Positions 31,001 to 33,652 are shown, counted from the first letter of the stretch. The stretch is DNA of 61,366 bases from Verrucomicrobiales bacterium (GCA_029213065.1 JARGPH010000003.1:1-61366), one strand, 5' to 3'. The notes: generated by a model not told the origin, from the letters alone. Made by a program: numbers and translations.

Positions 31001-33434
31001 CGGCGTTGAAATTTCCGATGCGACTGCGTTGATTCGTTCTCTTGACGGGGCGATCCTTATCAGGGGTGATGGAGGTGGAACCGGAAGTGCCGCAGGGGGC
31101 AATAATGATGGTGTCTACATAGGGGACGGCTCCACGATCGCCTCTACCGGAACCGCGACGATTACGATCAACGGAGTCGCCGGTGCCGATGGCGGGACGA
31201 TCGCTGATGACGATGACGGTGTCTTCATCACCGGAGCTGACACGAAAATTACTTCAGTCGATGGCAAGGTAACGATCAAAGGCACAGGCGAAGACGGTGT
31301 GGAAATCGAAGCCGGGGTGAATGCCGCCATTACCGTGACCGGCAGTGGGGACATCGAGATTTGCGGTGAATCCACCGTCGGTGACCTGGGAACTGATCAG
31401 ATTGGCACTGACATTAATGGACCAATCGCAAGCGGAACCGGTGCAGTCACCGTGGAATCGGTTGACCATCTCGTGATTGGAGCCGGCGGTGATATCACTT
31501 CAACCTCCGGAGCGGTTACGCTTCGTGCCGACAAAAATGATGTCGATAACGGAGGGGAAGTGAGCATGAACGTTGATTCTTCTGTGGACGCCGGAGCCGG
31601 CACCATTGAAGTTGACGGTGACGGCGATGTCACTCCGGGCGATCTGACGGCGGATGGTCTCATCGAAATCAGCAGTGAGAATGGCGACGTTGAAATCAGG
31701 AATGACATCGTTGTCGAATCCAGCGGAGACGGCATCGACATCGATGCGGGGGATGATTTTACTCTCGCAGCAGGTGGTGAACTCGACGCAGACGGCAGAA
31801 TCACGATCGACGTCGATCAAATCGGAACACCGGATGCCGAAGGCGGCACCGTGGATCTTCTCGGCGAAGTTACTGCCGGAGACGACGTTTACATCGAAGG
31901 CGGAGCGGACGCGGACACCTTCAACATCAAGCCAAGCACCAACAGCGAGATGAACATCGACGGTAACGGTCCAACGACCGTGCCGGGCGACGTCATCAAC
32001 CTCGTTGATGCGATTGATACCAACTTTGAGCCTACCCCCGGGGCGACTCCGGGATCGGGCAGTTACACCTTCGGCGGAGGTCAGCAGCGGATCGATTTTC
32101 AGGAAATCGAGTTCGATAACCACGCCCCTGAGATTGAGGTGGAACCCGGAGATTCCGCGAGCGAAAACCTCACCGAAACCGACTCGCCGTTGAGCGTCGA
32201 CGGGACCCTTACGGTAGAAGATCTCGGTAATGTCGATGCGACGATAGAGCCGGTAGTGGGCGTGTCAGGATCTGATAACTGGATGACGAATGCTGAATTT
32301 CTCGCGATGTTCAGTCTTACGAATCCGAATCCTGTGATCACGGCTCCCGATACGAGAGGGACGATAGCGTGGGCCTTCGACAGCAACTCGACGACCTTTG
32401 ACTTCCTTGCTCTGGGTGAAACCCTGACATTGACCTACACGATTACGGCGACAGACCCGGCGACTGGAGCTGACAGTCAGACCGTGACGATCAAGATCAC
32501 GGGAACGAATGATGACCCGGTGCTCGGCGTTGATACGGGGACGGTGTATGAAGGTGGTCAGGGTGGCGCTGAAGTCACCACTGGAAACGCGTTGTCCAAC
32601 GACAGTGATGTCGATATCAACGGACAGGGCATCGATGATTTTCTCACGGTGGTGAATGTGGAGTTCGATGGAACCGCATTCCAGGGATCAACGAATTCCG
32701 GAGGAGCCGTTTCCGGATCCGGGACCTTGGTGGACGGACTCTATGGTTCCCTCTCGATCGATGCTGCCGGCAATTTCATCTACACCGTCGATGGTAACCT
32801 GCCTGAGACGAGAGCGCTGAATGACGGAGACGTCGGTGTCGAAACCTTTATCTATCGTGTCAGCGATGGTAGCGGCGGACTCGTTGAGCAGCGGATCGTA
32901 ATTCGCGTCGTCGGTAAGACCGGTGGCAAAATCGGCGAATTCTTCGGAATCGGCGGCTCGGGAATTCTCGAAGGGTTCCGCTTTGCGGAGACCCGGGATC
33001 GAGGTGGCGACGGAGAAGGCGGGCCATTGCTGTTGCTCATGCCTACTTACTCGGGATCAGCAGAGCCCGGTTCCGTGATTAGATTGACAGTGATCGGGCC
33101 GGACGGGTCTATGCTTCGCGGTGGTTCTCTGACCGTGGTAGCCGATCTTTCCGGAGCGTGGATCGCGAAATTCAGCGGTCTCGAAATCGGTAATTCCTAC
33201 TATTTTGTGAAAGTCGAAACATCAGCCCCTGCCTGGAGCACGGGGGTGAAAGGTTCATTCGAAGTGTTCTTTGCGCCGGCAATCAATGGATCGCATTCTG
33301 AGTCAGAGATTCTCACGGTCGACTCGATTTTGGGACGTCGATTGAGCTCTGTCGCGCTGGAGAACCTGATCGAGGCCAACTCACACCCGGGCGGCTCGAA
33401 TGCGGACTGGAGAAAAGCCAACGGAATGCCGTAA
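4092..33434 (+). CDS. Giant LEPR-XLL / PATR-repeat surface protein, 9780 residues
   Basis: One uninterrupted frame of 29.3 kb. The N-terminal cassette (1-266) holds a basic start, LEPRVLFSG (53-61) and a metzincin-like HEQGHILGLLD (214-224). The interior is beta-helical. About 21 PATR-type units (LSGANTYTGxTT) lie within residues ~270-5700. VYVDD-type pectate-lyase-like entries occur at ~1376, 2260 and 3980, and six ETxVxLxGGxLxISD entries lie between ~2845 and 8560. Nine GNDVVL-type closures separate segments. A Gly/Asn-rich solenoid lies at ~8732-9095, a VCBS repeat at ~9358-9472, and the shared C-terminal cassette ends the protein. No Sec signal, LPxTG, PEP-CTERM or autotransporter barrel was seen. 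Only one Cys (9091) was noticed. The start at 4092 is supported by the paralogue's aligned start and promoter-like DNA. A role as adhesin or matrix protein is inferred from architecture only. Confidence 0.93.
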   Translation: MKQTTSSRRKRWFFARSMARAYQEWLEKRTRNGKRIGLKSVKAKSRPLFAEALEPRVLFSGTPVPVEQIEGQDEAAQQEVAAQTAELLESDIEGIAEFSFDENIEADFTEEDLDRLAAEALARWEETGLTAEQLEALENITYVVTDLEESEIGAAKGNSIYLDYNAAGADWFVDDTEWLDEEFVEIGGILRAASGADIDGLASDGVDMLSVLMHEQGHILGLLDEYELGLRDSSMYGLFDEGERRILSEGQAEGSEALSLEGAHFAHTGLAQVTVTNQTEWNTFAATIGADPVTGALQEVIFDGAGTINVTGNVTVGALHFKTATTLNGGTITLAGAVNGAIQADAESTINTTLAGAVGLTKTGDGVLTLSGANTYTGTTTIAAGIVQADEADVAGTSGALGNGGDITFTGGTLRYTANSAGTDYGSRIADSTNAITLDTNGQNVTFATTLATSNTGGAVKLGDGELDLKMGDAGNYDGTTAVDGGTLRFTTLVVDSNITSDSFFINNGSTLEFLSAQGRTFLNTKAFTFDSNGGGTLNLDDGNFIFRNGSITTSGGAKNEVSSTNGGIFNMQGRNVTYNVADGTDPVDLEISARLFRGEITKNGDGTMAITASTTGNAEKIAINAGALEIGAGANLSAGSFDAGITNNGIFRYNSTADQAITGVISGAGSLEKGNTGSLTLSGAAANTYSGGTLLAGGTLQVEHNAALGSGTVTLTDDGGGANEDPVLSLVGGLTIANDFVISDDGDNKTIELIDAGAGSTTLTGDFTIDETVPANFDIVTGDQDVLTLSGDISGVGGITVLKVDSDAGTLVLSGNNTHGGTTLQNNRTKVRAESATALGSTLFFEGGATVLEIADGVTLAGSTSIQVTDAGNSKKIRLTDIGGSTGGIAGAITILEEDSGNFEIEVVSDAVLTVSGVISGAGAAGVTKVGDGTVILSSANTYDGVTTISGGILQMGNTQALGSNTGKTVITDGGTLDIKGFRTGSPFEVIEVEGEGAEVTGVKVGAIINSGGQQTNALNNLTLTGDATLGGSGSRWDLVGGLDMNGHTLTKIGSSSFYVKNLTITDPGSVDIKAGTLVLEARTDFDGTGTITVRTGATLLLNKSVGSGSTPIVHEVGLILEDGSLLKAGTFVDGVVSPEFSGDVTISGTVTLETATGSNGSISNLILSGDISGMGGIRKTGTEMLVLSGANTYTGATNVTNGTLRLDGSHTGGALYSIGNNGSLTGDGSTESGVTIALGATLAAGKMTDPVGSLETGSLTFTGGFFQVDVGADTGATAGTSNDVTLVTGAVMLGNDLVTLTITSQGFDPATPNSVYTLIGNDTALDATTGTFKDGSGANITDGAVLTINGVDYRIFYNGGDGNDVVLVENSQPVTVYVDDSFTQEIGETISDADLGTDLDQPAVFGINAFATMADALAAVTANGTIIVNGGDYNETVNLTGGQTLEVTGPNTDATVEIQTLTVDASSFVVIEGGSTLVIETGDIAGVISGSGNLTKEGVSSSNTLILSGDNTYTGTTTVSRGTIRIAHSNALGATGAGSKTIVKGADGSTGAKIQILSSTPLTIAESIDFNADTNGRATLDVNSSAVHTFTGAIDVSSSSNLVQFFSHGSGALKISGDITGTMTNNTQFYVRGNSTNLQNQIAGSLELSGGRLSKTDTGTWTVGAAGKSYDWDNGTLISLGTLRMGVSSVIPPGTVYIGQNESRDATFDLNNTDQTATFIQIRFDDTSAPIVAAGKGTITTGTGTLTLAGNLQYFGTAGLVNDVSSISGNIDLGGGNRTFTINDGGQEVDFQIDAKITNGTLTKSGAGNLVLGGSDDNTGLTVSVSAGTLTLAKTSSSSVHAVQGISNISSGATVVLAGTGGDQIFGGSTAGDLGKVTIAAGGTLDLNGQNERWSRLAGDGDITNSAAGTTSVATLGETNGLSVYEGTISNGAGTVALTKVGTQVLVLTGENGANSFTGLTTVEGGTLELGSGSNFPTDGAIPGDILIKDTAVVKMQQSEIIANGSTLTVESGGQFNLNYKSEAIGNIAGDGNVHINGNFTLDDLDGSEFSGVVSGPDGNLILRGAIASGAQILSGANTYGGDTQIDAGTLLVNGTHADGGNYTVASGSTLGGTGTITLKSYKRVSTVPGATIEVGDPSVAGGVGSLTITGGADGDDTLKVNSDIIFQIDGAIGDQLVVNGEVKLDGNADLNLVTVSAPIAGAAYTLISNDGTEAVDGNFTGIAEGSVVTLDGHSYRVFYGGDDGNDVVLVENTAPSVVYVDDDFTGNGGQVIADGDLGTDNPQAAIFGVSAFANLTDALAAVAAGGTVIVNDGTYLEDITIADGTTIEITGPDADVEVTIRSITNTDATAKIIIEGDSTLVIGDTVGAVNSNIAGVISGSGSIEKIGLANNTDANLNKLTLSGTNTYTGSTTVTDGVIHIENSSALGAGGATSETVVSNQGQIRIDGDNLTIAENITIGGRQNNGAANWNGPLVNTGSGNTWSGNISLSESNTRITNTSNAAANEFTITGEIDGTGISGTENYSLNSNRRISYENTIDLGTGRLLVINGETTVSVSGNTWGETEIGNYGVLTIGVNNALPTGTIVQMGTNNDSVSRSTATLNLNGYNQTIGALETASAILSAATPIGTRTISGGGRLTVNQATDTEYDGRFTGVLNLVKTGTGTLELSGDTSDYTGTTKVSGGSLHVNGDNAGARGAVTVEAGAILGGTGTVGGNVTVESEGDLQPGVGSEGTLTIDSDLSIAGEYDFDISGTAVSTHDLASVSGNVTLSGTLNIVEAAGTDFSGLSVGDEITLIDLTGAGSVSGNFAGLVEGAAVTVGGSVFTISYTGGTGNNDVVLGFVGDVETSVTISGGALVITDTLGGDSDDELKLTISATGYTLTEISGTMPIGNGVDGAVQNNAYEVFIPFSSLGGVTEIDISTLDGVDVVTIDFAGLDGTALQQKLVFDGGDGSGDKLAFENVNFATVTHTMIDPSSGEINLDADAAIEVEYTGLEPVLINSGTVTDFVFNLPSGTADSATLSQVVGGMLTLDGATFESTTFAAPTGSITINGQAGDVLTVSTALDLSTADANGTGLTVNVETINLDASIDTGTSNQTYDGAVTFNAAADVTLTGADIVVTGVTTSVNGRNHTIDTSGASSFQRINFGRIIKEGTGSLSLEGTTDNSNLGVTVNDGTLFLAKAPSAASVHAIGGGGLTINNGGTVEVAGSGGDQIYSPANVTVNAGGQLNVRVSEEINGFSGAGSTALDAGTVLSVGSNNANTTYSGVISGDGGLTKLGTGTQTLSGANGLTYTGATTVAAGGTLKFLDTELLATTSIANAGTVEIAAVTSNGWRVLGTALSGAGDWVKTGTMLATFGNVTVTTSGQFSIQAGTLRNNNNSSDWSGNTADMDISAGAILDLFADAIYVNELTGAGIIQNGFGNGGGQSGTQPFYEQLVVGVAGGTSTFSGVIRDNTGGTTPAAGSSGGGIELVKLGAGTLTLAGTAANTYTGLTTVSAGSLDLNKTATVNAIAGDGNTATNDVLVENGATLTNSAADQIADTVKITLEVGTWDLGGNNETINSIEGNTNGAANLSDIVLNGATVSLNRLDWDNSGANTNVNITDATGTLRFIADGATQPIFEMAHGGNVNVLSGVEIAATDLTFRATTFGTVLHGEVSGTGKLIFDPTAGAGGLTLTNGANSYSGGTKYVSNSTGNWDLFSVTASGALGSGDVEIQGGSQTSWAGTGGTPSGFIFRNGTTHSNNFILTGDATISVGNANSVTANGETVDLTGTVALGGNNLFIRGIGTGTITGAISGTGGITKIDDPGTWILAGDSDYTGNTNVNNGTLIVNGDNTAATGAVNVASGADLGGTGTIGGVVVVATGGDILPGMSAIGELNIIGNTTINGDLEFDITDATADLLDISGTTTLDAVNGTLTITGSSPDLDVYTLIDADGALTGTFSNFNMTGAIVAVDGVDYKIIYNSGTDGNDVLLVKDAPTTIYVNEDWAGTASGILVDGDLEVAGQQDAVFGYTAFATVQDAVTALGANNGTIFVNAGNYAGQTVDLTGAAGDITLQLIEDTADVAGDQGKVVLGSITADVDDQIILGNGDVDHPTAINLELDSGAIAGVISGTGGLVKQTAGTLLLQGENLFTGDLTLNAGTIRAENQTAGNTSTVLGVGDLHLNGGTLELAAGVSTNFSNSNSATVGGDVTVVTDRLTAGGNLTHTLADSLTIGVNTFTLEGGSFVTSQFVGLNVNEVILTGNATFNPNGSRNAVINVKGVSEGDGNGVDNFTITKMGNRILVFQGGATYDFLGTNLQSGTLRAVGTDSLQNTTTISGGTLELRNSTNGARVSDLVFTGDANLRLPSNNTRTFRTNSITVEDGVTMGVQARRINSVVAGISHTLEVTDGITTGNGSIILFSQADGYDTIVDSDLTTNGEVTLNTSGASMDVTILGEIDDGTTAGGDVIKTGAGNLTFSENNTYTGDTLVNQGALLLSHGTDNNIIDTSPTVTVASGATIDVTGLPSGEIVVANGQTLQGEGTVLGEISGVAGSTVSPGLTGTVDPGTLTVGKLDLTADNTFTVDLTGTTVDTEYDQLVVNDTTAGNVVLTGSTLDVQLSFAPADGDVFTIIDNDDADAVSGTFSGLPEDQTFEVTSAADGLVYVFQIHYNTEDGSAAGNNVVLESLGVAETSVELDVNGNLVITDINGGVSDDDITITEDGSGNYIISDSNLVLSTSIVGATRVDGNTISVSKTLVSGGLIVNTEGDDGSDPATDVVTFGGTNPISFAGDIVINAETEETVLSQNVTSTTGDITFNGPVTVGATSIVSSTSGDVIFESTVALGAAANTLTVEVAGTASEMKDVISGSGALVKEGTGTLTLSETNTYNGGTTVNDGTLDLVGINRIRGALVIDGDGVVKLSGTGNNAIQNISSITLQNGGTFTDNSQGTFVQSVPATVTFNNGGTITSEAGADGNGGFGNFLFISGIDVTGTGLATISANGIGFNFDQTITVADTVTGAGTDLLISSSIRSSRAGIITKAGDGTLTMTGTNADPSDLAITAGALEIGGAGTLNSGNFAGAISNNGTFIYNSSAAQILSGVISGNGNLIKDSTSTLTLTADNTYTGGTTITAGALQVGANGTTGDIEGDVVNNGSLVFARSDDYTFEGDISGAGSVRQTGDNVAQGGFGGEQLVLSGDNSYSGGTTVDPGSEIVATNNNSFGTGTVLLDGSDAGIILGAEGLNIANDLETLTPIVDVARLHIELDAAFTAGTFSGDITINTPNSFDFQLRPQGGTLTLSGVIDGAGSVTHQNGGTVILTEANTYTGGTFLANPDSILRLEDNAAAGTNEVNISRGILELANGLNVANDVEINDNQDGLSSIRVEATGTASATLSGDLDILENDVPGSFTLEAGAGDTLTVAGMATGAGAVGITKAGAGTLVLDRANTYEGITTVSEGLLVMGDIAALGATGTGTTVADGAAVDLNGVQGFLGETFTISGDGIPGDADTGAIFNGSATSMTNDGEFDIILAANASIGNNGQRFDVTSVVDNGAGFTLTKVGSNDVWVDGSVNVANLIIDNGGYGVEITNGPINDVRGTVTINANGTLATWSGRNLDADIIMNSGAFRTAHATSTIGLAGTITLNGTGNSFSVRPDATVNLTSTLSGAGAMVKLDGGILNVSGTNSYTGTTSIDAGTLNLTGTHTGGDTYTVASGAVLGGTGTTDADVVIATGGGLSPGVGGIGTLTVQDNLAINGTYTFEINGDVSADLTDVTGSVTLGAASILDLDELTAGTDSVTFGDTITLIANDDTDVVMGTFFNVAEGSTVTDDDGDEYTISYAGNDGNDVVLFAGVAETNVDLSGGVLTISDILSENADAITISYDSVNDEYVISDPNLVLTTSNLTAGQFSRPDANTVRVDASLVTSLVVETANPTAATEADTVTIASLPADIDGAVTINAENINVGGDIVADAITLNGNVVLTADVVFDTEDVNGNINVNGTIDGTFGLTINNGTGTTTVTGAVGGSTALDEFTVLKGSTTLQAGLTADDLGVAVVTDADPVPATASLTVSAGAVVIGDGDGEVNIATRDASYTANSTAISGTVDFSGASGVTIDVTSVKMGTITSTSSFEGSALGSLELSDAGNNEISATSFIVADSPARGNGGVSTIGLGGAANDFNVDTFTLGGQKGQATMTIELGGILTLTGDANVATDLNIGINVTGNTGTTSRGNLDLTGGTFNGTINDLKMGGHSTGATGIGEGTLTFEAGTVTADTVAMGVGNLNATATINQRGGTFTVANGVTEDSDDGSFLNIENGTFTVTAGGLEVDRLTVGYTDASDIGEPTNTGNLTVSGGDVRVGVGAASGIDMEVGFNAASSAPPAVGNVDFTAASTVTIDVDELKIGEVSTTNGAGTFGNLDLSNVGTNTVTANVISVGDSPSPSNTGVTSTITFGSMTNEVNVDLFEVGIRKSRGTVDIAAGGTLNLSGNVNAGADLRIGYNSASGTGTGSAGRFDMSGGTFNGTIDELTLAHHYGNNGVNDGQGDGFLIIDAGTTTVTTGTISEPNGIGSTSRPLLSRGEVTINGGSITFATLDMGTGTSVYNQNGGTTTVTAALNLAGEGGTSGTVGDSTFNLVAGTLDMSDVDVVDLAGTETFNFAGGTLKDADDFGIPLTQGGGTLQIGDGSEVDEMTVQGDFTTTGGTMEFTLNGDTSNDILHVVGEVTLGNALNLEEITAGLDSVTLGTTITLIENDGTADAVTGTFTGLPEGSVVTDDDGDSYVISYIGNDGNDVVLFAGLPETNVDLTGGVLTISDINNESADQISFTYDSAANEYVINDPNLVISTTGLSGAQLGRPDAFTVRVDAALVTGGVVIETANPSDAGAADSVTIGGAGTDAIFFPGALTVNAETILVESDIRLGAASNLSGGSATFNANVDQNGQDMIMDLTGGATNSAGQLYDMSGGRLRLLGATSFTNDGDFQIGLNSSVAIYGNTGISSFINNGNFIHDAAQLRLYMELVNNGTLTMNNANGSSEIQFKAPGGNGPGGFVTNNGTFEITEDTARFDESGSIVNASGGVINSSGASVTFAENLTVTNQSGGTVNLTSGTVTVNDTSFNNQSGGTVDFAGANLTLSTSAAVTNEAGGDFDLSGGVFTINIDAASTLTNAGTTTWEAAADGNKTITGSGTFVNDGTFNHDRTGGNDNLIVDGSVTFENNGTFDFRHQGDINLESNAIFENNGTLTKTGNGTDPSFIFTFGTTGGTFIQKATGVVQSDIGEIRIAVENTTSDAAGTWNANGGNIELAGTVTGTITGTASGAGAIRIENEGNSAILDDLIVGGGGLNFDVSGNGVVWASKDIDTTLGNLTNLNTMSIVSGVGKTLSGDGILITGIGGTTTLANGATVTTPGAATMQVDAGGTLNGGGTFEGEVNVISGTVAPGDPGVDITQTLSTDSIDLGSGTFVVDLDGITDGDLLNVTGEVDLGSSALDIDSAANLVNGSTIVIIENDASDAVVSTFTGQLEGSVVTTGGNSYVISYVGEDGNDVVLFAGAPETHVDLTGGVLTISDINNESADQISFTFDAANNEYVIHDPNLVISTTGLSGAQLSRPDAYTVRIDASVVTDVVIETANPTDAGAADSVTIGGADAIVFPGALTVNAETIVVAGDVTLGANSSLSGGTATFNGTTDLSGDTLTLDLSSGATNSVGANFNFKDGTLTLANSTTFANNGTALFDGGGGDFLNGSGTFTNNATFNSITTTGSDNFIIGATATFVNAATGEYIIDGGGDIQLTDDSLFDNRGTLQKLTGTNGASGDPSYIFSQGGNFTNSGTLQADAGTLSVAGGNSSDGYSSTGGNLVTTGTGTIQISGKWTELTALADISGGDIEFSNEDPAGTTGGQFSTVAGGTLLNVTGDGIQWKSAEIDTTAGNLTNTGLLVIQAGGPKPLTGGNELINTTGTVAFESGEIDLDGTVFRNQSTFTISEVAFSALKGDSSLINDAGATIDWIGGGVLRLRETATIQNDGTFNQSGIADLDIESAAGGGFVNNGTYEWNGTGNVDIDSAGVGFDNNGTLNWNNNGDFDISTSGVGLINDGDINWKSSGTIDLNLADTVLDNNGTTTFANNANRSIIGLGTFLNDGTFNHAFGGSGDNLILNNSVTFENNGTFDFQGQGDLQFADNATSTFLNNGTFIKSAAGGDPSFVFSFNGTSGTFIQGAAGTVESNAGTLRIAAGDNTSNAAGTWTAHGGDIELGGTWSGTLTGDSLGTSLVEITYSGNAGIESDIDIAAGGLSFDIGGNGVEWNQRDIDTTLGDLTNLNLMVIDDGGVKTLSGDNKLITANGATTSFKAAGAVTTPGLASLQIDSGGTVNGAGSFEGEVFGAAGSLIETIGDLTLGDLGTNAFNTEGNIIVNNLDLLTLNDLGLAQIGASTLVRSGGVLNAPNNLTMSAGDEISGGGDINADISVNSATVAPGESGADITQTLSTDSIDMGSGTFVVDLDGVTDGDLLNVTGEVDLDSSTLDIDSAANLVTGSTIVIIENDDTDAVVSTFTGQAEGSVVTTGGNSYVISYAGDDGNDVVLFAGVPETQVELTAGGILEITDITNDSVDTITVSYDAATNTYTIQEADGTFVISTLGLSAAQVTRPNAQTVIIDANAIPGGITGVTIDTTGPDTTNTGVENNDAVTILTTNGALAIDGDISITADDILLGDGTTASILDTSAGAGSVTLNAKQQIDLLDDSAIITDSGTVTLNANVADNANGGGQGIDVRNGASITTGSGDITLNGTGNGNINGKYGVWLRTNAEVISTSGAIDIDGVAAGNGNNNRGVFTNDNTTIRTGGNISIDGTGGGGSGGPASGGTNDSGNDGVELQGLIETTGAGSISVTGTGGGESAAAANSNQGIQLNGSGAVIRSAGTGTITLTGTGGDANTSNRGVFVSAGSRIESTTGDILVTGQGGAQQNRNNTNNNVGILVDGTIESLGVATITLDGDGGGTQGTNNDGNRGVEISDATALIRSLDGAILIRGDGGGTGSAAGGNNDGVYIGDGSTIASTGTATITINGVAGADGGTIADDDDGVFITGADTKITSVDGKVTIKGTGEDGVEIEAGVNAAITVTGSGDIEICGESTVGDLGTDQIGTDINGPIASGTGAVTVESVDHLVIGAGGDITSTSGAVTLRADKNDVDNGGEVSMNVDSSVDAGAGTIEVDGDGDVTPGDLTADGLIEISSENGDVEIRNDIVVESSGDGIDIDAGDDFTLAAGGELDADGRITIDVDQIGTPDAEGGTVDLLGEVTAGDDVYIEGGADADTFNIKPSTNSEMNIDGNGPTTVPGDVINLVDAIDTNFEPTPGATPGSGSYTFGGGQQRIDFQEIEFDNHAPEIEVEPGDSASENLTETDSPLSVDGTLTVEDLGNVDATIEPVVGVSGSDNWMTNAEFLAMFSLTNPNPVITAPDTRGTIAWAFDSNSTTFDFLALGETLTLTYTITATDPATGADSQTVTIKITGTNDDPVLGVDTGTVYEGGQGGAEVTTGNALSNDSDVDINGQGIDDFLTVVNVEFDGTAFQGSTNSGGAVSGSGTLVDGLYGSLSIDAAGNFIYTVDGNLPETRALNDGDVGVETFIYRVSDGSGGLVEQRIVIRVVGKTGGKIGEFFGIGGSGILEGFRFAETRDRGGDGEGGPLLLLMPTYSGSAEPGSVIRLTVIGPDGSMLRGGSLTVVADLSGAWIAKFSGLEIGNSYYFVKVETSAPAWSTGVKGSFEVFFAPAINGSHSESEILTVDSILGRRLSSVALENLIEANSHPGGSNADWRKANGMP
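4248..4274 (+). other. LEPR-XLL motif
   Basis: LEPRVLFSG at residues 53-61 follows a Lys/Arg-rich segment. The LEPR-x-L-L signature is known near the N-termini of very large, repeat-rich secreted proteins in Verrucomicrobia, Planctomycetes and other bacteria. Its role is not established; an unusual targeting or processing signal is often presumed. The same motif in the paralogue lies at 33836-33862. Confidence 0.8.
4509..4841 (+). other. Metzincin-like zinc peptidase domain
   Basis: The pattern ITYVVTDLEES, SIYLDYNAAGADWFVDD, then GVDMLSVLMHEQGHILGLLD and SSMYG fits a compact matrixin-like fold. His214, His218 and Asp224 are possible zinc ligands in HExxHxxGxxD, Glu215 is the general base, and Met235 may be the Met-turn. 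Asp as third ligand is known in snapalysin-type metzincins. All of these residues are retained in the paralogue. Activity, and whether it acts in cis on the protein itself, are not known. Confidence 0.6.
8218..8472 (+). other. VYVDD pectate-lyase-like entry module 1
   Basis: VTVYVDDSFTQ, then INAFATMADALAAVTANGTI, IVNGGDYNETVNL and LEVTGPNTDATVEI. The order (YVDDD, a DAL helix, a GTY strand, then a rising strand series) is how many parallel beta-helix proteins of the pectate-lyase superfold begin. It directly follows a GNDVVL closure at 8181-8198. Confidence 0.65.
10867..11120 (+). other. VYVDD pectate-lyase-like entry module 2
   Basis: VVYVDDDFTGNGGQVIADGD, VSAFANLTDALAAVAAGGTV, IVNDGTYLEDITI and IEITGPDADVEVTI. 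It is a clear paralogue of the module at 8218 and again follows a GNDVVL closure (~10830). Confidence 0.65.
16030..16290 (+). other. IYVNEDW pectate-lyase-like entry module 3
   Basis: TTIYVNEDWAGTASG, YTAFATVQDAVTALGANNGT, IFVNAGNYAGQTVDL and ITLQLIEDTADV. It is more divergent than modules 1 and 2 and closer to the module at 39136 in the third giant gene, which shares NNGT/NSGT and the ITLQ strand. Confidence 0.6.
22200..24200 (+). repeat. Internal near-duplicate of a non-PATR solenoid block
   Basis: Two successive copies share the same order of phrases. The first (~22215-23010) has LTVSAGAVVIGDGDGE, VDFSGASGVTIDV, FNVDTFTLGGQKG, DLNIGINV and GGTFNGTINDL. The second (~23065-23920) has LTVSGGDVRVGVG, VDFTAASTVTIDV, VNVDLFEVGIRKS, DLRIGYNS and GGTFNGTIDEL. 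Related blocks recur in the third giant gene at ~37960-38700 and ~45900-47500. Confidence 0.7.
24960..29330 (+). repeat. NNGTF-type solenoid region
   Basis: PATR motifs are replaced by short rungs built around (V/L)xNNGTFxxxG, for example FINNGNFIHD, LVNNGTLTMNN, FVNDGTFNHDRTGG, FENNGTFDF and FLNDGTFNHAFGG. Two larger units (~25500-26300 and ~28350-29110) repeat the series NHD/NHA, FENNGTFDF, TWNANGG or TWTAHGG, FDVSGNGVVW or FDIGGNGVEW, and DTTLGNLTNLN or DTTLGDLTNLN. A related unit is in the third giant gene at ~55320-57070. Confidence 0.7.
30285..31376 (+). repeat. Gly/Asn-rich solenoid, about 11 rungs
   Basis: Successive rungs of about 26-43 residues start with G(V/I)xxxxG and contain IxSTG or IRTGG followed by xITIxGxGG. 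Gly/Asn-rich loops of variable length come next, for example GGGGSGGPASGG and QQNRNNTNNN. The likely fold is a beta-helix with flexible loops all protruding from one corner. It includes the only cysteine noticed in this protein (codon at 31362). No related block of this length was recognised in the other two genes. Confidence 0.65.
32163..32507 (+). other. VCBS repeat
   Basis: ENLTETDSPLSVDGTLTVED, TNAEFLAMFSL, IAWAFDSNSTTFDFLALGET, LTLTYTITATD and VTIKITGTNDDPV. This is the classic VCBS repeat found in long bacterial adhesins (Vibrio, Colwellia, Bradyrhizobium, Shewanella). The aligned copy in the third giant gene is at 58601-58945. Confidence 0.85.
32508..33434 (+). repeat. C-terminal cassette, copy 2
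   Basis: Same order as copy 1: VYEGGQGGAEVTTGNAL, GKIGEFFGIGGSGILEGFRF, the SGSAEPGSVIRLTV Ig-like domain and FEVFFAPAINGSHSESEILT. The final Glu of copies 1 and 3 is absent; the protein ends DWRKANGMP. Confidence 0.85.
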
Positions 33435-33439
33435 CTGGA

Positions 33440-33470
33440 ATTTTCATAACGGCACCAAGTTATTGAAAAT
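33440..33470 (+). terminator. Hairpin just after the 9780-residue gene
   Basis: ATTTTCATAAC (33440-33450) pairs with GTTATTGAAAAT (33459-33470) across an 8-nt loop GGCACCAA, giving 11 pairs with a single bulged base. It begins 5 nt after the stop codon. The stem is A/T-rich and no long U run follows, so it may be a weak terminator or a 3'-end stabilising structure. Confidence 0.45.
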
Positions 33471-33623
33471 CAGGTGTTTACTTCCTCTGATTCGGTCACG
33501 AAGGGACGGTTTCAAGGCAATGTTATACGTTGATAGTGGAGAAAAGACACCGATCTTGCGAATCTCTCTTGTTTGCGACCGCATTTCTGATAAAAGCATG
33601 CAGGAATATTTTTGCTTGAGTAA

Positions 33624-33652
33624 TTTCCAGCAGTTTAAGTAATTTCTATAAA
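33624..33652 (+). promoter_or_regulatory. Promoter-like element of the 8736-residue gene
   Basis: TTTCCA (33624-33629), a 17-bp spacer and TATAAA (33647-33652) match a sigma70-type promoter at 4/6 and 5/6 positions. Its position relative to the ATG and its sequence match the element upstream of the gene at 4092. The predicted start of transcription (~33659) lies about 9 nt before the ATG at 33668, in a CCCC run, so the mRNA would be nearly leaderless with no ribosome binding site. Confidence 0.5.

Noticed and set aside
32508-33434. Autotransporter beta-barrel or PEP-CTERM ending, as expected from PATR repeats
   Set aside because: The C-terminus is an Ig-like domain and a polar tail. There is no alternating amphipathic barrel pattern ending in an aromatic residue, no Pro-Glu-Pro motif and no hydrophobic segment.
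33400-33642. Small plus-strand frame of 80 codons spanning the giant-gene boundary
   Set aside because: It overlaps the end of the 9780-residue gene in another frame, crosses the hairpin and runs into the promoter-like element. It has no coding character.
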